DNA of 64,000 nt from Hydrangea macrophylla (GCA_033977485.1 CM066994.1:115964458-116028457), one strand, 5' to 3'; positions 20,016 through 33,225 are shown, numbered from the stretch's first letter. A program made the numbers and translations. The notes: generated by a model from the letters alone, not told the origin.

Positions 20016-20606
20016 AACTTGTATACAAAAATAGAATTGTTTTCTAAGGGGAGAAGTGTTAAAAGATCAAATGTTTCAACCAAAATGACAAAGCAACAAA
20101 AATCCAACTAGAAGTCTTGTAAGCTTTCTACATATATAAACATTTATATGTCCACTAAAACAGTAGGATGTTTATAGAATTTCCCATGAGTTTGCTTCAT
20201 TGTGTTGGATAACTTGGATTATACAATTATAGTACTAGCTGAAATGTATGAGAATTGAACCCAACTAAGTCTTTGCATTAAATTATTTAATCAGACTCCT
20301 TTTTCTCCACTGCCTCATTCAACTGATCACACGTTATCAATTTGTTTTATCAAGTCTTTCTTTAATATCTCTCAGTCTAAGTCGTGCTTATTGCTTTAAC
20401 TTTAAGCAGTTGGTCCCAAGCGCGGATAAAGGAGGAGGTTGTGTTAGATAGCTGACACTCAGCGTAAACTTTATCAAATCTCTAATGAAATATATGATAG
20501 TTTAAACATTATTTCTTAGTTCAAAGTTTTAAACCTATCATATAGCAGAGATTTTTCACTTTGGTCAAAAACCAAAAGAAATTACCATTTGTTCATGATA
20601 ATCACC
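18818..20606. other. Intergenic DNA
   Basis: AT-rich, with T runs, a (TC)n run at 19880-19910 and a (TA)n run at 19983-20007. No gene or transposon with clear ends. Confidence 0.5.
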
Positions 20607-20614
20607 CTTAAATA

Positions 20615-20974
20615 CAGGGGTGGCTCTAGAAAATTAATCCAGAGGGGGTTGATAGAGACCATCATTGTATGGGAGTTCGGCTGCCCCCGAAAACATATTT
20701 TGTGTACATTTTGTATGGATGATATAAACTAATGCTATAAAAATCATCACAAAAACATAAGAGGGAGGGACTTTTATATAATTAGTACGAAAACATAAGA
20801 GAGAGGGGGCTTAATATGATAAATTTATAATCTCAGGGGTTTTTTTTTTTTTTTTTTTTATAATTTTCAAGGGGCTTTACTATAAATTTTTTTTTTCTTT
20901 TAAGGTAAATATGATATTTTTCAATAATCTAGGGGGGCTTAGTCCCCCCTTGTCTCTTGTTCAGTCCGTCCACG
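20615..20974. mobile_element. Short hAT-like element
   Basis: 360 bp between perfect 8-bp duplications CTTAAATA (20607-20614, 20975-20982). Left end CAGGGGTGGCTCT; right end decayed (GTCCGTCCACG). Confidence 0.7.
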
Positions 20975-20982
20975 CTTAAATA

Positions 20983-22008
20983 ACATTAAATTGGGGCTAA
21001 AAGTCATCAACCACTCTATCCAGAGTTTTTCACCCAAATTATGACGACGTCTAAGAAGTTGCCGAGATTTTCACTTTGCTCAATGCCCAGACAAAATTAT
21101 AGGGTACAAAATAATTGCATTAGGGTTAAAGGTACAAGTGTAAACACTACCAAGGTCCAGAGTGGATCTAAGTATACAGTACTATCAGGCTCCACAGTAC
21201 CTATCAATTTTGCCAGCTTGGTAGTCAGGCTTTCACAGATTCCCATGTCATTTGAAAAGATAAAAAGAGTTCAAAAGTTTGAATTGATGTTTTAAACACC
21301 ACAGCATGCGAACTTTGTTTGGTATGACCAATAATTCTCATGTGAGGAAGATATATACAGATTAGTCATTCATTTTCTGCAACCATGTGAGAAGACATGC
21401 AATTTGCTATTGACTTCCCAACCCCTCTTGTTTCCTGCTATGTACCTTCTCAATGACAAAAGGAAAAATTATTCGGTGACACCGTTACACCATGCCCCAT
21501 CATGCAGATATTATGTGACTTCCTAATTATACATTTAAATGGACATATATCATAAATAGCTGCAGATTTTAAGCAATAATATGCCATATGCCTACTACTT
21601 GCCGATCATGTGTTCTTGTTTTTTGAGGCCACGTGTTCCTGTGTGATTGGGGTATCACACGCTGGCGTGGTGTGATGGTCTCACTAAATAACTTCCGGGG
21701 AAAAAAGTCATATATGCCTTGTGATAAGCATGAAACAAGGCGGTAGGTAAGAGCATACGGCCAGGAGGGCCAAGGCACCCCTGAAATTTTGGGAACTAAA
21801 ATTTTAGTCTACAAATTTTTGGATATTTCTCATTAGCCACCAAGCCCCCAAAATAAAAACAAAAACAAAAACACCTTAAGGATATAAGACTAAGAGCATT
21901 TGAGTATGGCCATTGGAAAGGTCCATATCAAATCAAACATTTAGCCAATATTTTTTTAGTCAAATTTGATTAAAAATGTGAGTAGGATCGGAGTTAGAGA
22001 GGCCTAAC
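20983..22008. other. Intergenic DNA
   Basis: An 84-codon ORF at 21041-21295 has no recognisable feature and is not called as a gene. Nothing else supported. Confidence 0.45.
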
Positions 22009-22011
22009 TTA

Positions 22012-22293
22012 GGGTGCGTTTGATAAAACTGAAAATTAAGTGCTGAAAATTAAGTGCTGAATTTAAAGTACTGAAAATTTTAAGTGATTGAATTTGTAAT
22101 ACTGAAAACAGTGCTTCAATTATTGAAATAAAATGCATTCAGTGATTATTTTCAGTAGAAAATTTTCACTTAAAGTTTTCAGTGATTTTTTGGCTGCTTT
22201 TTCAATTAAGTGGTATGTTATCAAACGCACTGAAAAAGAATAAGTGCTGAATCTTTTCATTTTCATCACTTAATTGGGTTATCAAACATACCC
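22012..22293. mobile_element. Tourist-like MITE, copy 2
   Basis: 282 bp with ends GGGTGCGTTTGATAA and TTATCAAACATACCC and TTA on both sides (22009-22011, 22294-22296). Same family as 12972-13239. Confidence 0.8.
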
Positions 22294-22296
22294 TTA

Positions 22297-22902
22297 TTAT
22301 CTAAAAAAAGTGTTTGTTATTATGTCTAGAAGAGTTCTTGTATTTGCTCAATTTGTGAATTATAGTTTAATTTTGGAAATTAAAAGTTATATTGTGTGTA
22401 TAAAAGATGTGTAAAGTAGAACCCAAAAGAAAAATAAAAATTCATCGACCAAAAATGATGGCTCCGTCCGTTACTGTCATGCGCATGTAGCATATATGAT
22501 GTGGCTAATCTGCACAAACAACACAGAGCTAGACTTCATGGAAGACAACTCATATACATGTATTGATATTTTAAATGATAATGCAAAATTAGCTAATGAT
22601 GAACAATGACTAGCATTAATTCAATCTATTGATACTTCCTAGTAGGGTAAAAAGATCTCTTGGGTTTTGTCAATATTCGGTGGCCTGGTCCATAAGTTTG
22701 AAAAGGGGACCATGTTGTTCAAGTATGTAACTATAATTAATTAACGAAAATCAAATTGGAGTAGAACAACCCAGGTTTCTTTTTCATGTCTATAGTCCTA
22801 TCCTAAGATGGCATCCACCTTCAAAAAATTTCGTTGTTAGTGTTGCTGTTACAAAACAAGCATGATGTACAGGTGGTGACGAGAGGGTTGCAATACATGA
22901 AA
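22297..22902. other. Intergenic DNA
   Basis: No feature supported. Confidence 0.4.
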
Positions 22903-23829
22903 GGGTAAATTACACTGACCTCCCCTGAGGTACGGTCTTATTAAATTGAAAATTATACTGTTCTATCTTGAGGTTTGAGGTTGAGTTACGTTCACCTCCC
23001 CTCCGTTAGCTAACCGTCTACCCCTTGATGGAATAAGAGAGATTTTTAATTACCTAATGCCCAAAATAACCCATGTTTATCCTAATAAAAAAATATGAAT
23101 AATTACACAAACCTCTCTTGAGGTATGACCTAATGACACGGACCTCTCTCATTACAAAAATACTTTTTTGTTAATTTTTTTTCTCTCTTCTTCTTCCTCC
23201 CTTGTTCCGTCTCTCAACCAAAATCTAGAATCATCTCTCTTATTTTTCAAGATCACTATACTTAATTTACATTTTTTCACAGTCCTCTAATTTTCCATGG
23301 GAAAGTACTTTTCAACAACCAAATTGAAGATTGCCCAAATTTGTTTGACCTATCATATCTGTCATTTTTATTCTATAGACATGAGAAACTGAAAAGAGGT
23401 TGAAATAAATAATAAAAAAAACCAAACCCAATAAATTTAAATAATGAAATTGAAGATTTTGAAGAAATTGTAGATCTTATAACTGAAAGTAATTTGAAGA
23501 AATTGAAATATACACTTCTTAATGGTACGAAAAGTTTAATCCCATACCCTTTCTCGTTGCAAAATAAGTTTTATTTGAGGGTATAATAATACATTTGCTC
23601 AAACCATAAATCTAGTAGGGTTTTGTGGGTAATAATGGAAGTCTGTGTAATTTTTCAAATACGACAGGTCCATGTAATTAGACCATAGTTTTGGGGATGT
23701 TTGTATAACTTAACATTGGGCTAGTTTAGTACTTTCATTTATTCCGTCGTGGACGTTGCCCAACCGTTGTCGAGAAGGGAGGTCCGTGTAAATAGGGAAA
23801 TCCTTAGGGTATGTCCTTGTAATTTACCC
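22903..23829. mobile_element. Terminal-inverted-repeat element (GGGTAAATTACA)
   Basis: 927 bp bounded by GGGTAAATTACA and TGTAATTTACCC, with related words such as CTCTCTTGAGGTATGACC inside. No clear target duplication; superfamily undecided. A second stretch at about 23870-24100 has similar wording (CACCTACATCCCCTCACG ... AGGGAGGTAAATGATAG) and may be a decayed relative. Confidence 0.5.
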
Positions 23830-24116
23830 ATTTTTTTTTCAAACGAGGCTTAGTTATAGTTTCATGTATATCACCTACATCCCCTCACGTTTTAGTAATC
23901 TTACCTGCCTAGTTCCTTTATTTCTGAATTTTAGTATCTGATTTTGTTAAAGTTTTCTAACTGTTTGTTAGAGGGTGAGGGGAATTTGCTACTAAAATTA
24001 AAAAATAAGGGAGGTATGCGAGATTCTTGAAACGTAAGGGGAGGAATTTGTATTAAGGTCAAACCTCAAGGGAGGTAAATGATAGTTACCCAAATTATTT
24101 TATATAGAAAGCAAAT

Positions 24117-24305
24117 GGCATTCAGTTGTGATTTATTTTTTTATTTATTTTTTCTTTAGTAGAATTATTTCACTTAAAACTTTAAAAGTTCCCGTATGTT
24201 TTTGGCTATTTTTGGTTAAGTGGCGATCATCAAATAGAGTGAAAAAAAAAAAAATTTGCTAAAAATTTTCAATTTCAACACTTAATGGAGTTATCAATCA
24301 CGCCC
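24117..24305. mobile_element. Tourist-like MITE, truncated copy 3
   Basis: It matches the right part of 22012-22293 from GCATTCAGT to the end ATCACGCCC, followed by TTA. The left half is missing. Confidence 0.6.
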
Positions 24306-24688
24306 TTAGGCATGAAAATAAAAAAGGGCCTTTTTGGAATGATAAAATAGCTTAGATTGACTCCCAAAAAACAAACGGCTCTACCAAATTAACACTTGAA
24401 TTATATATAGAAGTAGTTCATACAATCGATTCTAAGTTGTCCCCAAAGAATCCCTACTTGGATTTCAAATACAATTTAAAGAGTGCATTTTTGTTCACTC
24501 ATTACTCATCCACTAACAGTTTCCTGCCATTTCATATTCAATTTGCCCTTACTCTAACAACGTAATTATTACATAAGACAAGAATGAAACACGTGGCAAA
24601 AAACTGTTAGATGGGTGAACAAAAATACACTTCTGACATGAAAATGATGTTAAAAAGTAAAAAATCTGTCTTCACTTCACTCCAATGT

Positions 24689-24698
<10 letters not shown>

Positions 24699-24719
<21 letters not shown>
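24699..24719. repeat. G21 homopolymer
   Basis: Twenty-one guanines preceded by a T run and followed by CGGG. It could form a quadruplex; length in such runs is often wrong in assemblies. It lies about 325 bp upstream of the J-protein start codon, just left of a repeat of ACTCCAATGTTTTT. Confidence 0.8.
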
Positions 24720-24816
24720 CGGGTTGGAACTGAGCCACTCCAATGTTTTTGGTTTTGGGGTGCATACTTCACCCCAGTTTAAGATTGAGACTTCCAAGTC
24801 TTTCCAAATGGGTGAG

Positions 24817-24906
24817 AGCCCAAAAGTCGTTGAAACCCAATGGGTTGCAAAACGGGCCTGGGTAAGCCCAAAAGTCAATGAAACCCAATAGACCTCGAAA
24901 CGGGCC
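24817..24906 (+). promoter_or_regulatory. 42-bp direct duplication in the J-protein gene promoter
   Basis: Copies at 24817-24858 and 24865-24906. Both start AGCCCAAAAGTC and end AAACGGGCC. On the minus strand each start reads TGGGCT, the site II type motif common in promoters of plant housekeeping and organelle-related genes. The second copy ends 136 bp before the ATG at 25043, so this is probably the core promoter. Confidence 0.6.
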
Positions 24907-25042
24907 AATGTGGGACTCGTTTGAATTCAAGCTCCCCCTCCCCCTCTGTTCGTAAAAATTCCAAAACCATGTGAATTGATGAAGTGTGATTCTAGGGTTT
25001 GGAAGCCAATTCTCGATTGTTGATCGGACTCGTTTGAATTCA

Positions 25043-28000
25043 ATGTCCGATGACAGGAACGCGAGAAGCGATGGAGCTGATAATAATCGGAATCAAAGCA
25101 ATCCGAGTTCGTCGCCAAACAGGTCGCCCTATCGAGAAAAGGAGGAAGACATGAGGCTATGGGGAATTCTGATTTTCGGTTTGATCGGAGCTACTGTTAC
25201 GACGTTCGCTGTAAGTAATAATTCTTCTCATTTCATACCAATTATTATGTTATAAATATCTTCATTTCTCTTGTTATGATTTGAATTTGACCAATTCTTT
25301 GTGTTTATTGTTGGTTTTGGTCATAATTTATTGGAGTTGTGTGAATTTGGATGGCTTCATCAAGTTGAGAGCTTTACAAACATCAATTTTGGCTCTGAAA
25401 CTATATTGCATTTATAATATGTTCATTGCTCTTGTTATGATTTGAATTTGACCAATTATTAGCTTTACAAGCATCAATTTTGGCTATGAACTATGGCCAG
25501 GTGTATTTATAGTATCTTCATTTCACTGGTTTTGATCATAATCTATTGAAGTAGTTTGAGTTTGAATGGTTTCGTCAAGTTAGGAGCTGTACAAAACATC
25601 TATTGATTTGTATCACATAGAGAGTTTATATATGTGAGAGTTAGAGGGGTGGTGTGTGTTGTCTTGTGACTTATAGTCAAATCTGTGTGTTGGAGAATTG
25701 AGTGTGTGTGATTATGTGTGTGCACTGAATGTGAGAGAATTGAAGGTGTGCGTGAGATGCTTATGTGCTTGAGGTTGAGAGAGAATAAGGTGTCCAGACC
25801 ATTTGGGTCTTAGTGTGAGCAACTCTTGGGTGTGGTACAAGTGCTTTATTATTGGTCCAATACTTGTAGCTTTGAATTCAAGTTGTTACTATTTTGGGCC
25901 TATTCACCTTTGAAAACAACAATTAAGAAGCTTGAAAATCTAATCTCAACCTAAACGTGGATATCACACCAATCACTGTCTCTTGCCTTATTAACTCGAA
26001 ATGGTGGAGTCACCTAAATTAGAGCAACTTGATCACTAAATTGATAGCTAAACTCAATAACTGTCAATTTGGTGACCAACTATGAAATATCGCTCCACAG
26101 AATCACCAAAAGGGCTAGTGTTAACAAATAAGTGTTGGCACTTTTGGCAAGTGGCAACTAATTGGAAGAGAGAGTGAGTAACCCATTTTTGGAGGGAAGA
26201 TTAGCCATTTGATTGGTATATAGAAGTGCATCTATGGTTCTTGTGCACCAACAGGGGCGGACCTACAGTGGGGGTGAGCGGGGGCAGCCGCCCCCACTGA
26301 ACTTTCAGAAAAAAAGAAAAAAAAAAAAAAAAGGTTATATATGATAGTTTTAAAAAATGTGAATTTTTTTTAAGATTTTCTGTTAATTCAGGGGCTTTTT
26401 GTAAAGAGTAATGATATGTTTCTCAAATTTCTATCCCAAAAGTGTTTTCCAAATGATGTGGCAATGGGATTAAGTCAAATACAGTGGGGCCAGTTAAATT
26501 TTGATTGGAAGTTGTTTATCTCGCCCCACTGCTAGGTCATTTGGCAAGCACTTTTGAAATAGAAATTTGGGAACCATATCATTACTCTATTGTAAATTTT
26601 AAAACTTTGAAAAACTTTGACACGTTAATTGACAACTTGTTCCCACTCTTAATTCTATTGTATTATAATTATATTGTGTATATATGTATATGTTATATAA
26701 TAAAAGACCCAAAAGCAAAATAAAGACCACCTAGGGGGAGAGACCACCTAGAGTCCCCTAGTGTCCCACACGGCATTTTCTAAAAAATAAAAATAAAAAA
26801 TGATCCCACGCAGGTGATGTTTGAAGTTTCGCAGAAGCCCTCGAAAGACCCCATATCCACCATTAACCTCCTCTTGCTCCTGTTTAGCAAAAAACAAAAA
26901 AACCTCCTCTTGCTCCTTTTCCGTGAGATAGACAAAAAACACAAAATTTTCAACCCCATATATACACGAAACTTATGGAAAAAATCACTTAAAATTATAC
27001 TATTCCTACAAAAAAAAATTCGGTCGGGGGCGCGCCCCTGTAAAAACTTTGCCCCCATTGAATTAAAGTTCTGGGTCCGCCACTATGCACCAACATACTT
27101 AAAATATTAAAATGGATACTCATTTGACTACTATTGATGAAGTGCATTTGGCGAAAAGACCCATTTTGCGTAGGTAAAAACATTATACAAGTAATCAAGA
27201 TTCAAGGCGCAATTGTGGCAAAAAGATGATGCTGCCTAGTTCTAGGATCTTTCTGTCGCTAGTTTCTGATTGAGTTAGGTTTTGCGGACAAGTTAGTTTC
27301 TCATTTGTTATGGGTACTTCTTATGGTTCCTTTATGTGATGGTCATAACAATCTGGCAGGTTGGACAGTTACGGAGGACAGTCGATGTGCTTTACGCTCA
27401 GGTATTAGTCATTTGTAAATCAGTGTCATTAATTTTAACTTAAATCTAATGCACCTTCATCAAGCTATGCATTTGTGTTTACAAGCTGTATAATAGATTA
27501 AGTGGTGTGTATCCCAAGAAGTCAGTGAGTTACAAGATTGGGTACAAAAATGCTCGTTAAGTTGCATTACATGCGCACTTGTTCATGGAAAGGCTTTGCA
27601 CTGCCTGCTGAGACATGAAACCAGACTCCTCTATTAAAATTCTGTTTTTTTTTTCCCTCAATTAGTTGGGACCTGCCTTTGTTTAGAGAGAGAGATAAAT
27701 GGCTCGAGTTGTTCCTCGGATGCTAATTTAAGGAAAGTATACCTTCTAATTTTTTTCAAACGAGGATTAACTTTGTGGAAGGCTTTTCTCCAGACTATAG
27801 GTACTGTGTAGTCAACTGGGCTTTCATCTCAAGATGAAGATAATATCCTAACTACAATTGTTATTTAAGTATTTTTTGTGGAACCCGTGGTAAAACCAAG
27901 AAACCAGTAATTAATTTCAAGATGGTTTGGTATTCTTCATTGATGCCCTAATTAGTTATACTCAAATGAAGTTGTCTTTCTTTTCATAAGGAAATTGAAG

Positions 28001-31000
28001 TTGGTGCAATTAATTTATATAAGAGTCAGGATTCACCCGTTTTTGTGGCATAGATATAATGTAATTCCTTTGCCAGAACAGATCTTGTACTATCTGCTTG
28101 CTGCCTGTTTCTTATTCAGCAAATTATTTTCTTGTAAACATTGTGGTAGGATTATACAATAGAAATTTGTATCACACAACGAGCTAGCATTTGCTTTGCA
28201 ATTGATTCGCCGGTTATGCAAATTGGTAAACACTAATTTTTTTAGTATTTAGTACTGTATAGTTTTGTGGATTTTTCTCATAGAAGGAATTTTCATTTCC
28301 TTGCAATATCGTGAAGTTAAGCATTGTCGCCTGAGGACAATTTTTTGCATAAACTTGTTAAGGTTTCCAAACTTTTCTCATTAAGGCTCCGTTTGGTTTG
28401 CGGATTTAGAGAGTGAGAAGGAAAAGAAAGGAAAACAAGAAGAGAAACTATTTCTAGTGTTTCTTCCGGTGTTTTCATCCATGCTTAAATAATAGGAGAA
28501 ACTGAAAATTTTCCAAGTATGATAGAAACTAATAAAATATAAGGGAAATGACTCACAATTATCGGATCTTTTAATTTATTTTTCACCTTAATCTATGTTC
28601 CTTTATATTTTCCTCACTGTTTTCCTTATTAACCAAACATAAAGATAAGTGCTTTACTCAGTATTTTCTTTTCCTACACCTCACAAAATCCATGAATCAA
28701 ACAGAGCTTAAATGCGTACCTCTCTGTTAGAAAATATGCATGTGTCAATTGGCTACTCATAGTGATTATGCTTGTTATTGCACTGCAAAAGTTGAGCAGG
28801 TCACAGTCTTCATGGAAAGGTTCAACTGGCAGTTCTTTCCGGTCAAGTTTTCAAGAGGAAGCATGGAAAAGATATAATCGTCGAATGCAGGAGGAGTATG
28901 AAGAAGAACTGGAGAGAGTGGTAAGATTTGTCTATTTACTGATTCTTTTATTCTTTTCTTTCTTCTTCTTTTTTTTTTTTTTTTTTAACCTCGATTTCAT
29001 TACATTAGCGTCTAAAACGATGTAAAAATGTTCAAGTTACAACTATCACTGGTTTCTCGTACATATTGTTCTAGGAAAGCCTAATTAGCTTCTTCTTTTT
29101 TCTACCTGGCAAAGTAGTTTCTGTTTTTGGCAACCTCTTGGAATGACAGAATTCTGTTGGTATATTGTTGACGAAGAAATGTGGATGGTGTGATTCATAT
29201 AGGAGTGGTTAATTGTGTTGAAGGCGACTCTCAGGAGTGTGACGTGAAAGAAGCCACAATCTAGAGAGTGACGAGAGGGGGGAAAAGGCTAATGAAACTC
29301 TGTAAAAGGAATGAACTCCCAAAACGAAATGCTCAATCCCTGAATGCAAAATAACCACTAAAATGATCTCAATCCCTGAATGCAAAATAACCACTAAAAT
29401 GATCTCAATCCCTGAATGCAAAATAACCACTAGGCTATGCCCGCAAGCTTAGTGTCTATAGAACAGGATGAGGTAGACATTGCAATGTTTCCTAAGGCAT
29501 GGAAACACAATGTAAGCCCTAAATTGTAAGTTTATTCGAGCCGAACTTGGGTAGGTAAACCTTAGTAGCTCCTCAAACTAGATTAATTCTAGTTCTGGCA
29601 TGAGGACGTTCCAGAGTATCGCAGCAAGCTATCGTCGCAATACGGATAAGCCCCTTGCCAAATATGTGGGAAAGACACCTTGTAGGTTATAAGGACACTT
29701 AACAGTCCTATCCTATGAAGCACAGGCACGGGCATGCTAACACGGATACGAACACGTCGACATGACAAAATCCTAAAAAATTGCACATCGACACTGAAGT
29801 GTCGTGTCCATGTGTTGGACACGACTCGACACGTGACATGTTAGCTTCTTAGAAGTGTCCGTGCTTCCTAGTTCCTATCAAAGCGGGCTACGTATCGCGA
29901 TGCTATAGGTTTTCAAATTTGAATACCAACATAGATGATTCTTGGAACCATTTTTTCTTTTCTTTTCTTTTTCTTTTTCCACCTGGCAAATTGTGATTTC
30001 TATTTATGGCCTTCACTCCATGGAGCCCTAAATTCTAGTAAATTTACAAAGAGGAATTTAAGGTTTTATTTTAGATCAGTCAATTTTTGATAAGTCTCAT
30101 TTGTTATGATAACCACACACCCCAAAAGCACGCACACGCACGGACAACCCAGAAAAAAAGGGGGGAAGTTTTAAGGTATTGATTGTAGTTACCTCATGAG
30201 GTTGAAGACAATAAGCCACAGCATTTGTTGACAATACTGCACTACTCTCTCTTTGGAAGTGCTTATATGTCTATTTATGTAAATACAGCACAGACTATTT
30301 ATTTCCATCTTCAGTGCTTTGATACTTGTGTGTTTCCTATTCCTAGGAGCGAATAAGGCGCATGCAAAGCGTGTTCAATAGAGAGAGAAATAAATACAAA
30401 AGAAGCTATGAGAGCTGGCGGGAAAATGGTTCAGGTGAATATCAACACCATTTCCAGCGGGAAGATTGGTATTGGAAGACGGAGGCATCGTACAAAGATC
30501 AGAGGACCAATTTCAGGGAAAATCCTCAGGACACTGCGAGCTATTCACTATCGCGTCACTACTCTATTTTGGGCCTCGACAGGTACGATCGGTATTATAG
30601 AAATTAGACGGCCATCGACACTATCAGTATTACTTTCTTGTTCTTTTTTTCAGAGTTTTTTACCATATATATCTTACAACATGACTGTTGAGATTTTCTT
30701 CTCTGTGGCAGGTTGAGGACAAAACCATACACGGATCATGAGATTAAGGTATTTCTCATAGTTTATATCATCTTTTCCACGTCTGAATTTTTTTTCCCCG
30801 TCTCTCCTGTCCTTAATGATAGCATTAAATAAAGCACATTATATTTCCCCAATTACCTTTGTGCTTTAGCTTATTCTAAAGAAATCAAAAATATTTTCTA
30901 AATTCTGACTTTTTCTTTTAAAAAATTGAGCCTGTAGCTGGAAATGAAGGAATAGGTCTGTCTTTCTTGTTTGGTATTTTAGGCATTCCGTAAATACTTG

Positions 31001-31402
31001 TCCTTGCAAAAAGCCTTGGAAATAATTTTTCAGTAGTGTTTTTTCTTCTCAATCCTAACTTTAGATACATCATATATTTTTCTACTAAATAAGAAAATGT
31101 AAAATGAGGTTAATTTGAGGGAAGAAAGATGGTGCTTGAAACTATGTTTCATGAGGTATCCAATCTTGCTTGCCTAAGTTGCCTTGTATCATGTCTAGAA
31201 GCAATATTATTGGTGCACTATCTATATCTATATAATATATCTACATAATATAGGAGGAATGATTTTGTTGACTAGGACACTTTGGACTCTTAATTTACGT
31301 CATCATCTAAGGGTCCAAAATTGTCCCCACTCTTCACCGCTTTCTTAAATTTAAATTTTGAAACTCCCCACACTCATTACACCTTTTTGCAATTGCCTCC
31401 CC

Positions 31403-31433
<31 letters not shown>

Positions 31434-32679
31434 CACATCATTCTCCCTTCCCTCCCTTCTCTCAACACTCTCTTTCTCTATAGATTATGGATGTGTCTAC
31501 TGTCTAAATATTAGTATTATAAAATTATTTTTATATAGGGTCCAAAATTGTACCCACTCTTTACCAATTTCTTAAATTTAAATTTTGAGACTTTTGATTC
31601 ACACTTTTTGCATTTTTGCACACCCCCCCAACCCGGCCTCTCTACATCTTTTCTCTCAATATTCTCTCTCTCTAAATATTAAGATGTATCTAAAAATTAA
31701 TAGTATATTTTTATAAAAATATGATTAATTTAGGTTAGAACAGGTGGGTTTTTTTTTTTTTTTTTTTGTGTGTGCGTGTGTGTGGTGGGGGGGTGGGTGG
31801 TGTGGTAATACGGAGTGTTATTCAGAACTCAAGTGCTATAAAGAGGCAAAAGCGCTAGGTGGAGTGTTTCATTACCTTTGAGGCGAGGCGTAAGTCTTGT
31901 GGGTGAGGCGAAAGCCTTTTGATTTTTAATAAGAAAATTATGTTTAAACCATAAACCATAAACAGTAGAATGTCTTTGCAAGCCAACTCCAAGTTAAGTT
32001 CACATATTACTAAGGAACCAACGAAACTTTTCACATTAATTCTTCTTCATTGAAATCACCATCTCCATCCAATATATCAATTAGTAATGATGCTCCATCA
32101 TCGTATTCTCCCGCTTCCTCGTCATTTAGGTGTTTCTTATAGTTTTCCTTTGTATTGGTCTCCATCTTCGCCTTTGATGATCAATCCCTATTTTTGCAAA
32201 ATTTTAAGAGGCGTGCGTACGCCCCATTGTCTAAAGCTCAAAAAGTGCAAAAGGCTCATTTTTTTTTAATTTTTAATTTTTTAAATTTTTTTTTTTTTAT
32301 TTTTATGCCTCGTGGAAGAACCAAAAAGCCTTTGAAGACCAGAGCATAATTTCTAGAGCCTTGAGGCTTTTTGGCCTCGCCTCGCCTCAAGGTGTGCCTT
32401 GTCAAGCCTTTTAAAACAGTGATAAAGAAAGTAAACTCTCTCTCTCTCTCCCATGCAGATGGCTTTTAGGGCAAAGGCAATGGAGTTCCACCCAGATCAG
32501 AATCAGGACAACAAAGGTGGGTATCTGTGTTGAGTTGAGTCCTACAGTATAAAATATCGAACTCTACATTGTTCAACACTTCATGGTTGTGTTTTGCTGC
32601 AGAGGTTGCTGAAGCCAAGTTTAAAGAGGTCATGACCTCTTATGAGGCTATAAAGTTGGAAAGAAAGAACAATCTGTAA
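25043..32679 (+). CDS. Membrane-anchored J-domain (DnaJ-like) protein, seven exons
   Basis: Exons: 25043-25210, 27360-27401, 28792-28920, 30347-30582, 30712-30748, 32459-32516, 32603-32679; all introns are GT/AG and phases fit, giving 747 bp and 248 residues. J proteins stimulate Hsp70 ATPase. Residues 1-36 are polar and Ser/Asn-rich; about 39-56 form one transmembrane segment (LWGILIFGLIGATVTTFA); about 94-140 are charged and probably coiled; the J domain is C-terminal (about 184-248), starting HYSILGLDR and with the essential HPD at 215-217. There is no Gly/Phe or zinc region, so it is a type III (class C) J protein. The membrane it sits in cannot be read from sequence. An upstream in-frame ATG at 24986 would add 19 residues; I prefer 25043 because polar SDDRN follows it. 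Introns carry a hAT element, a MITE and other repeats, yet splice sites and frame are intact. Confidence 0.9.
25260..25600. repeat. Imperfect duplication in intron 1
   Basis: CTTGTTATGATTTGAATTTG occurs at about 25272 and 25432, and CATCAATTTTGGCT at about 25380 and 25474, so an intron segment was partly duplicated. It has no coding effect. Confidence 0.6.
26252..27085. mobile_element. hAT-like element in intron 1 of the J-protein gene
   Basis: 834 bp between perfect 8-bp duplications TGCACCAA (26244-26251, 27086-27093). Left end CAGGGGCGGACCT; right end GGGTCCGCCACTA is a decayed mirror. The body includes an A run and no transposase. Confidence 0.8.
28385..28708. mobile_element. Harbinger-type MITE in intron 2, copy 2
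   Basis: 324 bp flanked by TAA (28382-28384, 28709-28711). Ends GGCTCCGTTTGGTTTGCGGA and TCCATGAATCAAACAGAGCT. Same family as 13354-13662 and 36362-37301. Confidence 0.75.
29332..29432. repeat. 36-bp tandem repeat in intron 3
   Basis: Three copies (the last partial) of a unit starting CTCAATCCCTGAATGCAAAA, at 29332, 29368 and 29404. Confidence 0.9.
29715..29868. mobile_element. Possible small inverted-repeat element in intron 3
   Basis: GAAGCACAGGCACGGGCATG at the left and GTGTCCGTGCTTC at the right are imperfect inverted repeats, with GACACG-type words inside. No target duplication found. Confidence 0.35.
31210..32410. other. Repeat-rich part of intron 5
   Basis: It contains a short direct duplication (TTCTTAAATTTAAATTTTGA at about 31344 and 31570), T and CT runs, and a stretch 31830-32410 with GAGGCGAGGCG-type words and their complements (GCCTCGCCTCGCCTC), probably an old inverted-repeat transposon without clear ends. 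Confidence 0.4.
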
Positions 32680-32852
32680 GTTCTGAGTTTGTAAAGTCTG
32701 TGGAATCGAAGAAATGCCGAACTCTCCAAAAATCTTCCGTGGTATGAATCACCTATTATGGTGCAATGGATTCTACACGGGTCTGCTTCGATAGTTCACA
32801 TTTCAGCATTTGGATTTGATGCAGATCACCTAATACTAGTTAGTCAAGATGG

Positions 32853-32925
<73 letters not shown>

Positions 32926-33223
32926 GCACACACAGACATAATGTTCCTGCATTGTATTCTTTATTGGTAAGAATATGAGCCCACTTTTACCCAATTAGAG
33001 ACCAGAAAATGCGCGATCTAAGTAGTACCCCAGTGTTTCTATTTTAGATTAATGTATCAAGGAATACGCATCATAAAGTGAAATTTGTGTTGTGCATGTT
33101 TTGCCAATGTATATGGTATTGATTGCATTCTTGGACTCAGTTATAATTACATAATTTTATGTTTTATGCTTTTTGTTGCATTGATGATTGCGTGCTTGGA
33201 CTCAGTTACGATCATAGTCTTTA
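32680..33223. other. Downstream flank of the J-protein gene
   Basis: Probable 3' untranslated region, then a compound microsatellite at about 32855-32935, (CT)n followed by (CA)n. The polyadenylation site cannot be placed. Confidence 0.5.
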
Positions 33224-33225
33224 TA

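Noticed and set aside
21041..21295. 84-codon ORF as a gene
   Set aside because: No recognisable domain, no splice or promoter context, AT-rich intergenic surroundings.
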